Assembly: GCA_002083525.1 (NCBI GenBank)
Contig: LWDM01000007.1
Span: forward strand, 1-51,618
Length of the DNA: 51,618 bases
Reading direction: 5' to 3'
From: Proteobacteria bacterium SG_bin9
GTDB lineage: Bacteria; Pseudomonadota; Alphaproteobacteria; Rhizobiales; Xanthobacteraceae
The notes beneath the pieces were generated by a model. The model was not told where the DNA came from and ran no database searches. It worked only from the letters and a program-made list of their open reading frames with translations. The translations under genes and the position numbers were made by a program. Positions 15,823 to 24,819 of the stretch are shown here, one piece after another (within the stretch, counting starts at the first letter, position 1; the number at the start of each line of letters is the position of its first letter).

Positions 15823-16599
15823 ATGTTCAAGGTTCGCGTCATTCCCTGTCTCGACGTCAAGGACGGCCGTGTCGTCAAGGGCGTCAACTTCGTCGATCTG
15901 CGCGACGCCGGCGACCCGGTGGAAGCGGCGATCGCCTACGATGCTGCGGGTGCCGACGAACTCACTTTCCTCGACATCACCGCGACGCACGAGAACCGTG
16001 GCACGATCCTCGATGTCGTGCGCCGCACCGCGCAGGCATGCTTCATGCCGCTCACCGTCGGCGGCGGCGTGCGCACCGTCGATGACATCCGCACGCTGCT
16101 CACGTATGGCGCCGACAAGGTATCGATCAACAGTGCTGCCGTCAGCCGCCGCGAGTTCGTGAAGGAAGCGGCGGAGAAGTTCGGCGATCAGTGCATCGTC
16201 GTCGCCATCGACGCCAAGCGCGTGAAGCGGCCCGGCGGCTCCGATCGCTGGGAGATCTTCACCCACGGCGGCCGCAAGGAAACCGGCATCGACGCCATCG
16301 AATACGCGCAGGAGGTGGTCGCGCTCGGCGCCGGCGAAATCCTGCTGACCTCCATGGATCGCGATGGCACCCGCCAGGGCTTCGATATCGATCTGACGCG
16401 GGCGATCGCCGACAGCGTCCGTGTGCCGGTGATCGCCTCGGGCGGCGTCGGCAATCTGGATCATCTCGTCGCCGGCATCCGTGACGGGCACGCCAGCGCG
16501 GTGCTGGCCGCCTCGATCTTCCATTTCGGCGAGTTTTCCATTCAGCAGGCCAAGGAACATATGGTCCGGGCCGGGCTGCCGATGCGCCTGGACCCTTGA
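15823..16599 (+). CDS. hisF: Imidazole glycerol phosphate synthase, cyclase subunit HisF
   Basis: HisF uses ammonia from HisH to close the imidazole ring, making imidazole-glycerol phosphate plus AICAR. The 258-residue barrel has catalytic D11 in RVIPCLDVKDGRVVKGVNF, the second Asp in CIVVAIDAKR, and phosphate loops VGGGVRTVDD and IASGGVGNLDH. Start ATG 15823 gives the exact conserved N-terminus. It follows the 74-residue membrane protein gene by 8 bp and precedes hisE by about 105 bp. Confidence 0.97.
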   Translation: MFKVRVIPCLDVKDGRVVKGVNFVDLRDAGDPVEAAIAYDAAGADELTFLDITATHENRGTILDVVRRTAQACFMPLTVGGGVRTVDDIRTLLTYGADKVSINSAAVSRREFVKEAAEKFGDQCIVVAIDAKRVKRPGGSDRWEIFTHGGRKETGIDAIEYAQEVVALGAGEILLTSMDRDGTRQGFDIDLTRAIADSVRVPVIASGGVGNLDHLVAGIRDGHASAVLAASIFHFGEFSIQQAKEHMVRAGLPMRLDP

Positions 16600-16704
16600 T
16601 TTTCTTAAGCCTGTCAGGAGTTTAGGCTCCCCCGGCGGCCGGATACCTGCTACTGATTTCTGAAATATCAGTTCAACTGGCGGAACGGAGACGGGGCCCC
16701 GCCG

Positions 16705-17028
16705 ATGTCACGCTTTACGATTCACGACTTGGCTCAGATCATCGAGGCGCGCGCCGCCTCGAGCGGCGACGTGTCGTACACCAAAAAGCTGCTCGACAAG
16801 GGCGCGGAGCACTGCGCCAAGAAACTTGGCGAGGAGGCGGTCGAGGCCGTGATCGCCACGATCGAGAACAATCGCCAGCACCTCATCGCCGAAAGCGCCG
16901 ATCTGCTGTTTCATCTGCTCGTGCTTTTGAAGGCGCGCGGGATTACGCTGGCCGAGGTCGAAGAAGCGCTCGGCGCGCGGACACAGATGTCGGGGCTTGA
17001 GGAAAAGGCGTCGCGGCCGCACGGGTAG
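16705..17028 (+). CDS. hisE: Phosphoribosyl-ATP pyrophosphatase
   Basis: Hydrolyses phosphoribosyl-ATP to phosphoribosyl-AMP in the second step of histidine synthesis. The 107-residue all-helical protein has the MazG-like metal-binding signatures KLGEEAVEAVIA (E-rich) and ESADLLFHLLVLL. It is the stand-alone form, not fused to hisI. It is last of the his genes in this cluster, and coaA follows after about 94 bp. Confidence 0.95.
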   Translation: MSRFTIHDLAQIIEARAASSGDVSYTKKLLDKGAEHCAKKLGEEAVEAVIATIENNRQHLIAESADLLFHLLVLLKARGITLAEVEEALGARTQMSGLEEKASRPHG

Positions 17029-17122
17029 GTATTCCCGAATGAGGGTGGTGGTTTCGCGGGCAAGACGCTGAAAGAATCCGGGATTGCTCCAGCAACGGGG
17101 GGTTGGCGGGAGCCGGGCGGGG

Positions 17123-18085
17123 ATGAGTAACATGGATGTGCGTACCGAGCAGCTTTACAACCCGTACCGGTTGTTCACGCGTGCCGAATGGGCCGCCCGG
17201 CGTGCCGACACGCCGATGACGCTGACGGCGGACGAGGTCGCCAAGCTCAAGTCCATGCACGATCGCCTCGACATCAGGGAAGTCGAGGAAATCTACCTGC
17301 CGCTGTCGCGTCTGCTGTCGATCTATGTCGCCGCCACGCAAGGCTTGTTCGTCGCGCAGCGGCGCTTCCTCGGCATCGAAGATCGCAAGATGCCCTACAT
17401 CATCGGCGTGGCCGGTTCGGTCGCGGTCGGCAAGTCCACCACGGCGCGTGTGCTGCAGGCGCTGCTGGCGCGCTGGTCGCCGAAGCCCAAGGTCGATCTC
17501 GTCACCACCGACGGCTTCCTCTATCCGAATGCGATTCTCGAGCGCGAAGGCCTGATGACCAAGAAGGGCTTTCCGGAGAGCTACGATCTGCCGACGCTGT
17601 TGCAGTTTCTTTCCGATCTCAAGGCCGGACGCCGCAACGTCCGCGCGCCGGTCTACTCGCATCTCACCTATGACGTGATTCCCAACGAATGGATCACCGT
17701 CGATCAGCCGGACATTCTGATTCTCGAAGGCATCAACGTGCTGCAGACCGGACGGCTGCCGCGCGACGGCAAGGCCGTGCCTTACGTCTCCGACTTCTTC
17801 GACTTCTCGGTCTATCTCGACGCCGACGATAACGTGCTGCGCGAATGGTATGTCGAACGCTTCCTGGCGCTGCGCCAGACCGCGTTCGCCGATCCGCGCT
17901 CCTACTTCAATCGTTATTCGAAGTTTTCGGACGAGGAAGCGACCAAGACCGCGCTCGACATCTGGAGCAAGACGAACCTTGCCAACCTGCGCGAAAATAT
18001 CTTGCCGACGCGGCCGCGCGCGACGCTGATCTTGACCAAGGGCCAGTCGCACGTCGTCGAGCAAGTCGCGCTGCGGCGGCTGTAA
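17123..18085 (+). CDS. coaA: Type I pantothenate kinase
   Basis: Phosphorylates pantothenate, the first and controlled step of coenzyme A synthesis. The 320-residue product matches bacterial type I enzymes. It has the P-loop GSVAVGKS at 98-105, TTDGFLYPN and KKGFPESYDLPTLLQFLSDLK in the pantothenate site, and the family C-terminus. I chose ATG 17123, preceded by a G-rich GGGCGGGG; ATG 17132 is also possible. Association with hisE is common in the Bradyrhizobium group. Confidence 0.95.
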   Translation: MSNMDVRTEQLYNPYRLFTRAEWAARRADTPMTLTADEVAKLKSMHDRLDIREVEEIYLPLSRLLSIYVAATQGLFVAQRRFLGIEDRKMPYIIGVAGSVAVGKSTTARVLQALLARWSPKPKVDLVTTDGFLYPNAILEREGLMTKKGFPESYDLPTLLQFLSDLKAGRRNVRAPVYSHLTYDVIPNEWITVDQPDILILEGINVLQTGRLPRDGKAVPYVSDFFDFSVYLDADDNVLREWYVERFLALRQTAFADPRSYFNRYSKFSDEEATKTALDIWSKTNLANLRENILPTRPRATLILTKGQSHVVEQVALRRL

Positions 18086-18191
18086 CTTTCCCCGGACGCT
18101 GCGCGGCATGACACAAGCGCGTTCACGCGCGTCTTAAACGCGCTATGACGCGCTGCTGATCCGGGGTCATTCCAAATGGTGAGGTAGGTAC

Positions 18192-18241
18192 GGTTCCGGC
18201 TCTGCGAAGCAGCGTTGCACGCTGCATCGCGTCCGGGACAA
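18192..18241. repeat. Palindromic intergenic repeat of a second type
   Basis: Lies in the convergent coaA / OlsB-like gap. The core GCAGCGT-TGC-ACGCTGC (18209-18225) is a perfect 7-bp hairpin, flanked by GGTTCCGG and GTCCGGGA, which pair imperfectly. I recall closely similar intergenic sequences in Bradyrhizobium genomes, but no second copy is seen in this window, so the repeat status is from memory. Confidence 0.45.
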
Positions 18242-18244
18242 GGG

Positions 18245-19261
18245 TTACGCCGCGTGGCGCGAGGCGTCGGCGCCGAAGTAGCCGATATATCGTTCGCTGA
18301 TATCGGACACCGGCATCACGATGAACACGTCGGTGGTGCCGAACTGATGATCGACAACCGCGCCATCGCCGACATAGGCGCCAAGCCGCAGATACGCCTT
18401 GATCAACGGCGGCAGCTCGCGTAACGCCGCCTTCTTGTCGATGGCTTCCTTCGGCATCCGGTTCATCTCGACGCGGCGCGAGGCATGCGCGCGCGCCTGC
18501 CAGGCGTCCGGCGCCGGCGCGAAGTGATGCAGGAACGACAGCGGTTGAGCGAGACGCTCCGGATCGGTGCCGTCGAAGCTGGCGCAGCCGAGCATCGCGT
18601 CGAAATTGTTCTGGCGCACATAGCTCCAGATGCCGTGCCACAGCAGTTCAACTGTGCGCTTGTTACGGTAGGGCGGCAGCACGCAGGAGCGGCCGAGCTC
18701 GAGGAAGCGCAGGCCGGGGTGGCGTGCAATCATGCCCGAGATGTCGAATTCGTTTTCCGTGTAGAAGCCGCCATTGCGCATCGCGACTTCATGGCGCAGC
18801 AGACGGTACGTGCCAACCACCGGCAGCTTGCCGCTGAACGACGGCTTGGCGGCGTGATCGATCACAAGGATATGATCGCAGATCTTGTCGTAGGCGTCCT
18901 TGTCGCGCTGCGCCAGCATCGTCTTGGCGTCGGCGATAGCGTTGCCGTCCTTGTAGAACACGCGGTAGCGCAGTTTTTGCGCGCGCTTGATCTCGCCCTT
19001 CTTACGGGCGAGCCGCACTTCGAGCGAGCCGAGCCGGCCCAGCGTCGCGCCGTCGTCAGGCGACGTGAGCGTACGGAACGCCTCGATGTCGCGCAGGCCC
19101 GGCATCAGCCAGGTCGCAGCGGTGGCCGCGACGATCTTGGCTTGTTCGGGCCGCCACATCTGAGTGAGATTGAGCTTCGGGCGAGTCTGATTGTCGCCGT
19201 GCATCGGTTTGCCCCACGCAAGGTTTGCATCGAATCGCATCAACGCAAACGGTGGAGCCAT
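18245..19261 (-). CDS. olsB: GNAT-fold acyltransferase, OlsB-like (ornithine lipid synthesis)
   Basis: OlsB transfers a 3-hydroxyacyl chain from acyl carrier protein to ornithine, the first step of ornithine-lipid synthesis. The 338-residue product has the Acetyltransf_5 pattern: RYRVFYKDGNA near 100, the acyl-donor core FLELGRSCVLPPYRNKRTV and LLWHGIWSYV, then MLGCASFDGTDP. The C-terminal 80 residues (from RRVEMNRMPKEA) are the usual extension. Homologues have also been annotated as hemolysin-like, which reflects old misnaming. The start is unsure: ATG 19261 is the longest reading, while 19240 and 19204 are in-frame alternatives, the last preceded by GGGG. The partner acyltransferase olsA is not visible here, so the exact substrate is inferred. 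Confidence 0.75.
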   Translation of the reverse strand: MAPPFALMRFDANLAWGKPMHGDNQTRPKLNLTQMWRPEQAKIVAATAATWLMPGLRDIEAFRTLTSPDDGATLGRLGSLEVRLARKKGEIKRAQKLRYRVFYKDGNAIADAKTMLAQRDKDAYDKICDHILVIDHAAKPSFSGKLPVVGTYRLLRHEVAMRNGGFYTENEFDISGMIARHPGLRFLELGRSCVLPPYRNKRTVELLWHGIWSYVRQNNFDAMLGCASFDGTDPERLAQPLSFLHHFAPAPDAWQARAHASRRVEMNRMPKEAIDKKAALRELPPLIKAYLRLGAYVGDGAVVDHQFGTTDVFIVMPVSDISERYIGYFGADASRHAA

Positions 19262-19315
19262 TAATCACGGGCAGCCGAAAGATTTATGACAGTACGAAGG
19301 TTAAACGCGGCGGGC

Positions 19316-21568
19316 TTAAGCGGCTGCGTTGGTGGCTGTGGATATCCCGGCCAGCGCTGTCGCAAGTTTGTCACGATCGAGCGGCTTGACGAGGAAGCCA
19401 TCCATACCGGCTTCGAAACACGCATAGCGGTCTTCCACCAGCGCGTTGGCGGTCAATGCGAGAATAGGCGTGCGCCGTGCGTGTTGTCCGGCCTCCGCGG
19501 CACGAATGCGCTTGGCGGTCTCGACCCCGTTCAGGAGCGGCATCTGCACGTCCATCAGCACCGCATCGTAGGGTGCGCCGGCCGCTGACGCCATTAACCA
19601 CGATTCCAAAGCCTGCTCGCCATTCACCGCGATGACCGCGCGATGGCCGAGCTTGCCGAGCAGCGAGCGCATCAGGAGCGCATTGATCTCGTTGTCCTCG
19701 GCAACGAGGATCGACAGTCCGCCGCTCGCCTGCGCAGCGATCGACGGTGCATCGCCAGCCTCGAGCATCGGCATGTCGTCGGCTTTCGCGCCCGCCGGCA
19801 TCAGACGTGCGGCCAGCGATGCGGCGCGCAGCGGCTTCACCAGGTAGCCGGTGAAGCCCGGAGCGGAGATCATGCCGGAGTCGTGCCGCATCGCAGGCGT
19901 CAGCATGACGATGCGATGTTGCGTGTGAGCGGATGCGCTGTCAGCGAACGACGGCGCGGTGCGGCCGAAGTTGGCGTCGATCAGGAGCGCGTGCCAATGC
20001 CGTTCCGGCAGCAGTGCTTGTGCAACTGAAATATCGGAGACAGTGCAGACCTGTGCGCCCCAGCGCGTCAACCGCTTCTCGATCAGCGAGGCTTCGACGG
20101 GCTGCGCGGTAACAATCATCACCGGCTTGCCGGCGAGATCGGGCCAGGTCTCCGGCTGCACGGCGACGATCACGTCGCTCGTTGCGGCGGCAAGCGGGAT
20201 CGCCACTTCGAATGTCGAGCTATGTCCGGGTTTGCTGTCGAGCACGATGCGGCCGCCCATGCGCTTGACGATGCGATCGCTGATACTGAGGCCAAGGCCC
20301 GTGCCGCCATAGTTGCGTGCGGTGTCTTCGCTGGCCTGCTCGAACTCGCGGAAGATGCGTTCCTGTGCATCGGGTGCGATGCCGATGCCGGTGTCGCGCA
20401 CGAGGAAACTGATTTCGCCTTCCCAGATGCCGGGCTCGGCGATCAGTGCCACGCCGCCCTGTTCGGTGAACTTGATGGCGTTGCCGGCGAGGTTGAGCAG
20501 CACCTGCCGCAACCGCGCGGCGTCGCCCGAGACCATCACCGGCAGCCGTTCGTCGACATAGCAGGCGATCTCGATGCCCTTGGCATGCGCGCGCGGCGCC
20601 AAGAGTTCGGTGATGTCTTCCATCATCGCCGTCAGCCCGAACGGCTGCTGCGCGAGATCGATCTTGCCGGCTTCGATCTTGGAGTAGTCGAGCAGCTCCT
20701 CGATCAGCGATAGCAGCGCGTCGCCGGACGATTTGACGGCGTTAACGTAGGTCGTCTGCTCCGGCGTAAGCTGGGTGTCGAGCAGGAGGCCGCTCATGCC
20801 GAGGATGCCGTTCAGCGGCGTGCGGATTTCATGCGAGGCCATCGCCAGGAAGCGCGACTTTGCGCGGCTCGCCGCATGCGCCTGATCGCGCGCATCTTCG
20901 AGCGCATGTTCGGTCTCGGCGCGGTCGGTGACGTCGCGGCCGACGCTCTGCCATTCGGCGGGCTGGCCGGCATCGTGGCGCACGAGGCCTTCGCGCCAGG
21001 CGATCCAGCGCGGGCCGGAGGCGGTGGCGATCTGCTGGTCGTGCATTTTGGTGCCGTCGGCGGCAACGGCGATCTCGCCCTGGGCAAGGATATCGAGCGT
21101 CAGGGTGGTGCCGATCAGCGCGTTGCGTGATTTCTGCGCCAGCGTGCAGTAGGCGTCGTTGACGAACGTGATGTGGCCGGATGCGTCGCGCAGCACGATC
21201 AGATCGCCTTGCGTTTCGAACAGGCTGCGGGCGCGCTCTTCGGCTTCCTTCAGCTCCCAGTTCCGGTCGGACATCGCCTCGCTCTGCAGGACGATGGTGC
21301 GCATCTGCTTCTTCATCCAGCGCAGCCGCATGCTGAGTGCGGCAATGGCGACGCAGGCGATCGCGAACAGGAAGCTGATGCCGAGAGCGAAGGTGTGCGG
21401 ATTGTAGTTGGACGCGTCGGCGGTGGCGCCCAGGACCAATCCGTAGGCGGCGCCGAACGCCGCGGAGAAAAGGAGAGCCCATCGGACGATGGCGGTGATC
21501 CGGGGACTGCGGCGCGTCAGCTTGCGAACGGCCGACCGCAGTTGAATCACGTGATGTTTCATCGCCAT
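19316..21568 (-). CDS. Membrane-bound PAS hybrid histidine kinase with two receiver domains
   Basis: A 750-residue sensor kinase. Two membrane segments (about 28-48 and 58-82) enclose a short periplasmic loop, so sensing is probably not by a large external domain. A PAS domain follows (about 113-215), then HisKA with phospho-acceptor H246 in MASHEIRTPLNGI, HATPase with N363 and the G boxes RDTGIGI (391-397) and GGTGLGLS (421-428). The first receiver-like domain (480-590) keeps D531 and K578 but lacks the acidic pair at its first strand (MIVTAQPVE), so it is probably not phosphorylated normally. The second receiver (619-742) is complete, with E624/D625, D673 and K728. No cognate regulator is adjacent; the ligand and output are unknown. 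Confidence 0.9.
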   Translation of the reverse strand: MAMKHHVIQLRSAVRKLTRRSPRITAIVRWALLFSAAFGAAYGLVLGATADASNYNPHTFALGISFLFAIACVAIAALSMRLRWMKKQMRTIVLQSEAMSDRNWELKEAEERARSLFETQGDLIVLRDASGHITFVNDAYCTLAQKSRNALIGTTLTLDILAQGEIAVAADGTKMHDQQIATASGPRWIAWREGLVRHDAGQPAEWQSVGRDVTDRAETEHALEDARDQAHAASRAKSRFLAMASHEIRTPLNGILGMSGLLLDTQLTPEQTTYVNAVKSSGDALLSLIEELLDYSKIEAGKIDLAQQPFGLTAMMEDITELLAPRAHAKGIEIACYVDERLPVMVSGDAARLRQVLLNLAGNAIKFTEQGGVALIAEPGIWEGEISFLVRDTGIGIAPDAQERIFREFEQASEDTARNYGGTGLGLSISDRIVKRMGGRIVLDSKPGHSSTFEVAIPLAAATSDVIVAVQPETWPDLAGKPVMIVTAQPVEASLIEKRLTRWGAQVCTVSDISVAQALLPERHWHALLIDANFGRTAPSFADSASAHTQHRIVMLTPAMRHDSGMISAPGFTGYLVKPLRAASLAARLMPAGAKADDMPMLEAGDAPSIAAQASGGLSILVAEDNEINALLMRSLLGKLGHRAVIAVNGEQALESWLMASAAGAPYDAVLMDVQMPLLNGVETAKRIRAAEAGQHARRTPILALTANALVEDRYACFEAGMDGFLVKPLDRDKLATALAGISTATNAAA

Positions 21569-21625
21569 CCTCGTTCGCCGTTCCCGGCCTCACGATGGCG
21601 GACGCACCTTGCGAAGTGCTTGAGG

Positions 21626-21650
21626 AACCGCGTCTCGACAAGACGCGGTT
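21626..21650. terminator. Perfect 10-bp hairpin between two leftward genes
   Basis: AACCGCGTCT / AGACGCGGTT with a 5-nt loop, about 40 bp past the end of the 157-residue protein gene and about 58 bp before the hybrid kinase start. On the minus strand no good U run follows, so it may be a Rho-independent terminator of weak form, or an attenuator ahead of the kinase. Confidence 0.5.
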
Positions 21651-21690
21651 TGCTCTTGGTTAATCAGGAGTAAAAGAACGCGATCCCGCG

Positions 21691-22164
21691 TCAGAATGCT
21701 GCGGCGAGACGATGCTGCTGGCCGCCGCGCGCGGTCGCGATCAGCGCCGCCGCTTCCCATGCGGTGTAATGCCGCGAGCTGACGAAGATTCGGTAGTCGC
21801 CGCCCGGCTCGGTCGACAGATGGATGATCAGGCGTGAATCGACGTCGCGCTCGCCGATCGCGACGAACTGCGTCGCCGACGTGACCTGGCAGGAGTTTTC
21901 ATCGGTGGAGGTGCTGGCCGTGTCGTCGGCGATGACGAAGTCCGCCATCTCGAGGCTGTCGACGAGCTGAACGCGGACGCTGGCGGCTGCCGGATTGTCG
22001 ACGAAGCTCACCTTGACCTGCCGTTGCCAGGGCCCGGCAGCGAGCTGCACGCTGGTGTCGCCGAATGCGATACAGGGACGCCAATCGTGCAGCAGCCGGT
22101 CGCGAGCAAGAACGCCGACAACGATCAGAGGAACCACTGACGCAACGAACTTCAAACGCAACAT
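21691..22164 (-). CDS. Exported or membrane-anchored protein of unknown function
   Basis: A 157-residue protein. Its N-terminus MLRLKFVASVVPLIVVGVLARD is a signal peptide or single membrane anchor. The rest is polar, with a region VKVSFVDNPAAASVRVQLVDSLEMADFVIADD and a Cys in ENSCQVTSATQFVAIGE. I do not recognise a named domain. I chose the ATG at 22164, preceded on its strand by GGAG seven bases upstream; five more codons upstream are possible. It lies upstream of the hybrid kinase in the same direction, but the hairpin at 21626 may separate their transcripts. Confidence 0.72.
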   Translation of the reverse strand: MLRLKFVASVVPLIVVGVLARDRLLHDWRPCIAFGDTSVQLAAGPWQRQVKVSFVDNPAAASVRVQLVDSLEMADFVIADDTASTSTDENSCQVTSATQFVAIGERDVDSRLIIHLSTEPGGDYRIFVSSRHYTAWEAAALIATARGGQQHRLAAAF

Positions 22165-22333
22165 GACACCACTCCGCACAAGGGCAACACACGCCTTATG
22201 GTTGGTGAAGCGTAAATAAAACTCGTTACCAGAGCGTTTGCATCCGGCGTGCGCGCTGAAAAGTTTCGGAGAATCAGTGCCGAAAGAATGCGCGAGGCGG
22301 AGTGGGCCAACGGCCTAGTCGTGAGTGACCCAG

Positions 22334-23872
22334 TCAGGCGGCGCGGCGCACGTCCTCGGCGAGCACGCGATAGGACAACGCCTCCGCGATGTGCAGGCGG
22401 CCGACGGCGTTGGCGCCGTCGAGGTCGGCCAATGTACGAGCGACCCGCAGCACCCGGTGATAGCCGCGCGCCGACAGCCGCATCTGCTCGGCGGCGTCGC
22501 GCAGCAGCGTCAGGCCCGGCTTGTCGGGGCGGGCGATGTCTTCGAGCGTCGCCGCCGGCGCCTCGGCGTTTGTTCTGACATGCGGCAGGCCGAGCGTTGC
22601 GAAGCGCGCACGTTGCAGATCGCGTGCCGCCGCAACGCGGGCCGCGACTTCGGCCGAGCCTTCCGCCGGTGGCGGCAAAATCAAATCGGCGGCGGTGACG
22701 GCCGGCACCTCGATGCGCAGATCGATGCGATCGAGCAGCGGGCCGGAGATACGCGATTGATAATCGGCGGTGCAACGGTCGATGCGGCCGCGCTTGCAGG
22801 CGAAGCCAGGCTCGTACGCGCTGCCGCAACGGCAGGGATTCATCGCCGCGATCAGCATCACCCGCGCGGGATAGGTGACGCGGTGGTTGGCGCGCGACAC
22901 CGCGACCTCGCCGTTTTCCAGCGGCTGCCGCAGCGAGTCGAGCACGCGCGGATCGAACTCCGGCAACTCGTCGAGAAACAGCACGCCGTTATGCGAGAGG
23001 GAAATCTCGCCGGGCTTGGCGCGGATGCCGCCGCCGGTGAGCGCCGCCATGCTGGCGGAATGATGCGGCGAGCGGAACGGCCGCTGGTTGGTGAGGGCAC
23101 CGCCGTCGAGCTCGCCGGCGACGGAGGCGATCATCGACACTTCCAGCAACTCGGCGGGCGAAAGCGGCGGCAGGATCGAGGGCAGGCGCGCGGCGAGCAT
23201 CGACTTGCCCGAGCCCGGCGCGCCGATCATCAGCAGGTGATGTCCGCCGGCAGCCGCGATCTCAAGCGCACGCTTGGCGCTCTCCTGTCCCTTGATGTCG
23301 CGCAGATCGAGCAGCGTTGCGCCCGCCTCCTGCACTTTCGGCTTCGGGCGGCTCAGCACTTGCGTGCCCTTGAAGTGGTTGGCGAGCTGGATCAGCGAAC
23401 TTGCGGCGATGATCTCAAGGTCGGGCGATGCCCACGCCGCTTCCGATCCGCATGCGGCCGGACAGATCAGACTTTCCTCGCGCGCATTCGCGGCGATCGC
23501 CGACGGCAGCACGCCCGCAACCGGCGCGATCGATCCGTCGAGGCCGAGCTCGCCGAGCACGGTGACGTTCGCCAATGCGTCAGCGGGAATGGCGCCGATC
23601 GCCGCCATCAGACCGAGCGCGATCGGCAGATCGTAGTGGCTGCCCTCCTTCGGCAGATCGGCGGGCGCGAGGTTGACGGTGATTCGCCGCGCCGGCAGCG
23701 CGAGGCCCGAGGCGATCAGCGCCGATCGTACCCGCTCCCGCGCTTCCGAGACCGCCTTGTCCGGCAAACCGACGATGGTGAAGGCCGGCAGGCCGGGCGC
23801 GACCTGCACCTGCACGTCGACGGCGCGAGCCTCGATTCCCTCAAAGGCGACGGCAGAGACGCGCTGAACCAT
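22334..23872 (-). CDS. comM: YifB/ComM-family Mg-chelatase-like AAA+ ATPase
   Basis: ComM is a hexameric helicase that helps branch migration during natural transformation. Many non-competent bacteria also carry it, so its wider role is unclear. The 512-residue product has the Lon-protease-like N-terminal fold (about 1-170; FTIVGLPDKAVSEARERVRSA), the Walker A GAPGSGKS at 217-224, LFLDELPEF as Walker B, and the C-terminal Mg-chelatase domain including CKRGRIDRC. Length matches the family. It is divergent from the DUF6065 gene. Confidence 0.93.
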   Translation of the reverse strand: MVQRVSAVAFEGIEARAVDVQVQVAPGLPAFTIVGLPDKAVSEARERVRSALIASGLALPARRITVNLAPADLPKEGSHYDLPIALGLMAAIGAIPADALANVTVLGELGLDGSIAPVAGVLPSAIAANAREESLICPAACGSEAAWASPDLEIIAASSLIQLANHFKGTQVLSRPKPKVQEAGATLLDLRDIKGQESAKRALEIAAAGGHHLLMIGAPGSGKSMLAARLPSILPPLSPAELLEVSMIASVAGELDGGALTNQRPFRSPHHSASMAALTGGGIRAKPGEISLSHNGVLFLDELPEFDPRVLDSLRQPLENGEVAVSRANHRVTYPARVMLIAAMNPCRCGSAYEPGFACKRGRIDRCTADYQSRISGPLLDRIDLRIEVPAVTAADLILPPPAEGSAEVAARVAAARDLQRARFATLGLPHVRTNAEAPAATLEDIARPDKPGLTLLRDAAEQMRLSARGYHRVLRVARTLADLDGANAVGRLHIAEALSYRVLAEDVRRAA

Positions 23873-24078
23873 GGAGGCCTGCCCTTCAACCTAAGGTAGC
23901 GCGGGCTGCAAACTTCATCAAGAACGTTTCGGGAACAAGAATTGGGTATTGCGTGTCTCAATCCCGGTTCGGCAAACGGCGAAGGCGTGTGGCCAAACGG
24001 GAGCAGCCGGTGATAGCGTCACGCCGCCTGGCCCCGGCTATCTTGCTTTGGGACCGCAGATTTCCTGTCCGGAGCGCC

Positions 24079-24786
24079 ATGTCCGACGATCAGCTGACCC
24101 TCATTCTCCGTTGCCCCAAGGAGCTGGATGGACTGATTCCGTTCCCGGTTCCGGCGGCGCAAGGGTTGCCCGGCTGGATCAGGGCGATGCCGCCGCAAGC
24201 GCTCAACGTTGTGGTCGGCGGCGAGTCCGACACGGTGAAGCGTTGCCCGCCGTTCGTCGATGCCATGACTCACGGCTTTCTCATTCCTTTGATGTGCGAT
24301 GTGAAGGTCGAGAACGGCGAGTTCTCCTGGGATAACGAGCCGCCGCCCGGCGGCCGGGTCAGCTTCGTGCGTTCGCCGATCGGCTTTCACGATCCGGGGC
24401 AGGTGACCGGAACGCCGCTGTTCGATGCCGAACGCTTCATGATCAAGTTTCACAATCCGTGGACCATCGAAGCGCCGGAAGGCTGGTCGCTGCTGTTCAC
24501 GCATCCGGTCAATCGCTTCGATCTGCCGTTCACGACATTGACCGGCCTCGTCGACAGCGATCGCTATCATGATGCGTGGGTGCATTTCCCGGCGCGCTGG
24601 CACGACATGAATTTCTCAGGCGTGTTGCCGAAAGGCACGCCGGTCGCGCAGTGTTTCCCGATCAAGCGTGGCGAGTGGACCACGCAGACCGCTGTCTTCA
24701 CCGACGAAGATGCACAGCGTGTCCACGACCTCACCAACGAGATCGATCGCGAAAAGGGCGTCTACCGCAAGCAGTATCGGGCTTAG
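24079..24786 (+). CDS. DUF6065 family protein
   Basis: A 235-residue soluble protein, MSDDQLTLILRCPKELDGLIP and following, without signal or membrane segment. It is rich in Pro, aromatic and polar residues: NPWTIEAPEGWSLLFTHPVNR and FPARWHDMNFSGVLPKGTP are the most distinctive stretches. I match it to DUF6065 from memory of this pattern; no function is known to me. Start ATG 24079 has GGAG six bases upstream. An in-frame extension upstream looks non-coding. It stands alone, divergent from comM and convergent with the TPR gene. Confidence 0.8.
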   Translation: MSDDQLTLILRCPKELDGLIPFPVPAAQGLPGWIRAMPPQALNVVVGGESDTVKRCPPFVDAMTHGFLIPLMCDVKVENGEFSWDNEPPPGGRVSFVRSPIGFHDPGQVTGTPLFDAERFMIKFHNPWTIEAPEGWSLLFTHPVNRFDLPFTTLTGLVDSDRYHDAWVHFPARWHDMNFSGVLPKGTPVAQCFPIKRGEWTTQTAVFTDEDAQRVHDLTNEIDREKGVYRKQYRA

Positions 24787-24819
24787 GCGAAGACCGCTCG
24801 TATCTCGGCTTTTCTCGTT

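Noticed and set aside
22325..23899. Plus-strand open frame opposite comM
   Set aside because: Arg/Gly/Asp-rich shadow; the minus frame has Walker A, Walker B and Mg-chelatase motifs.
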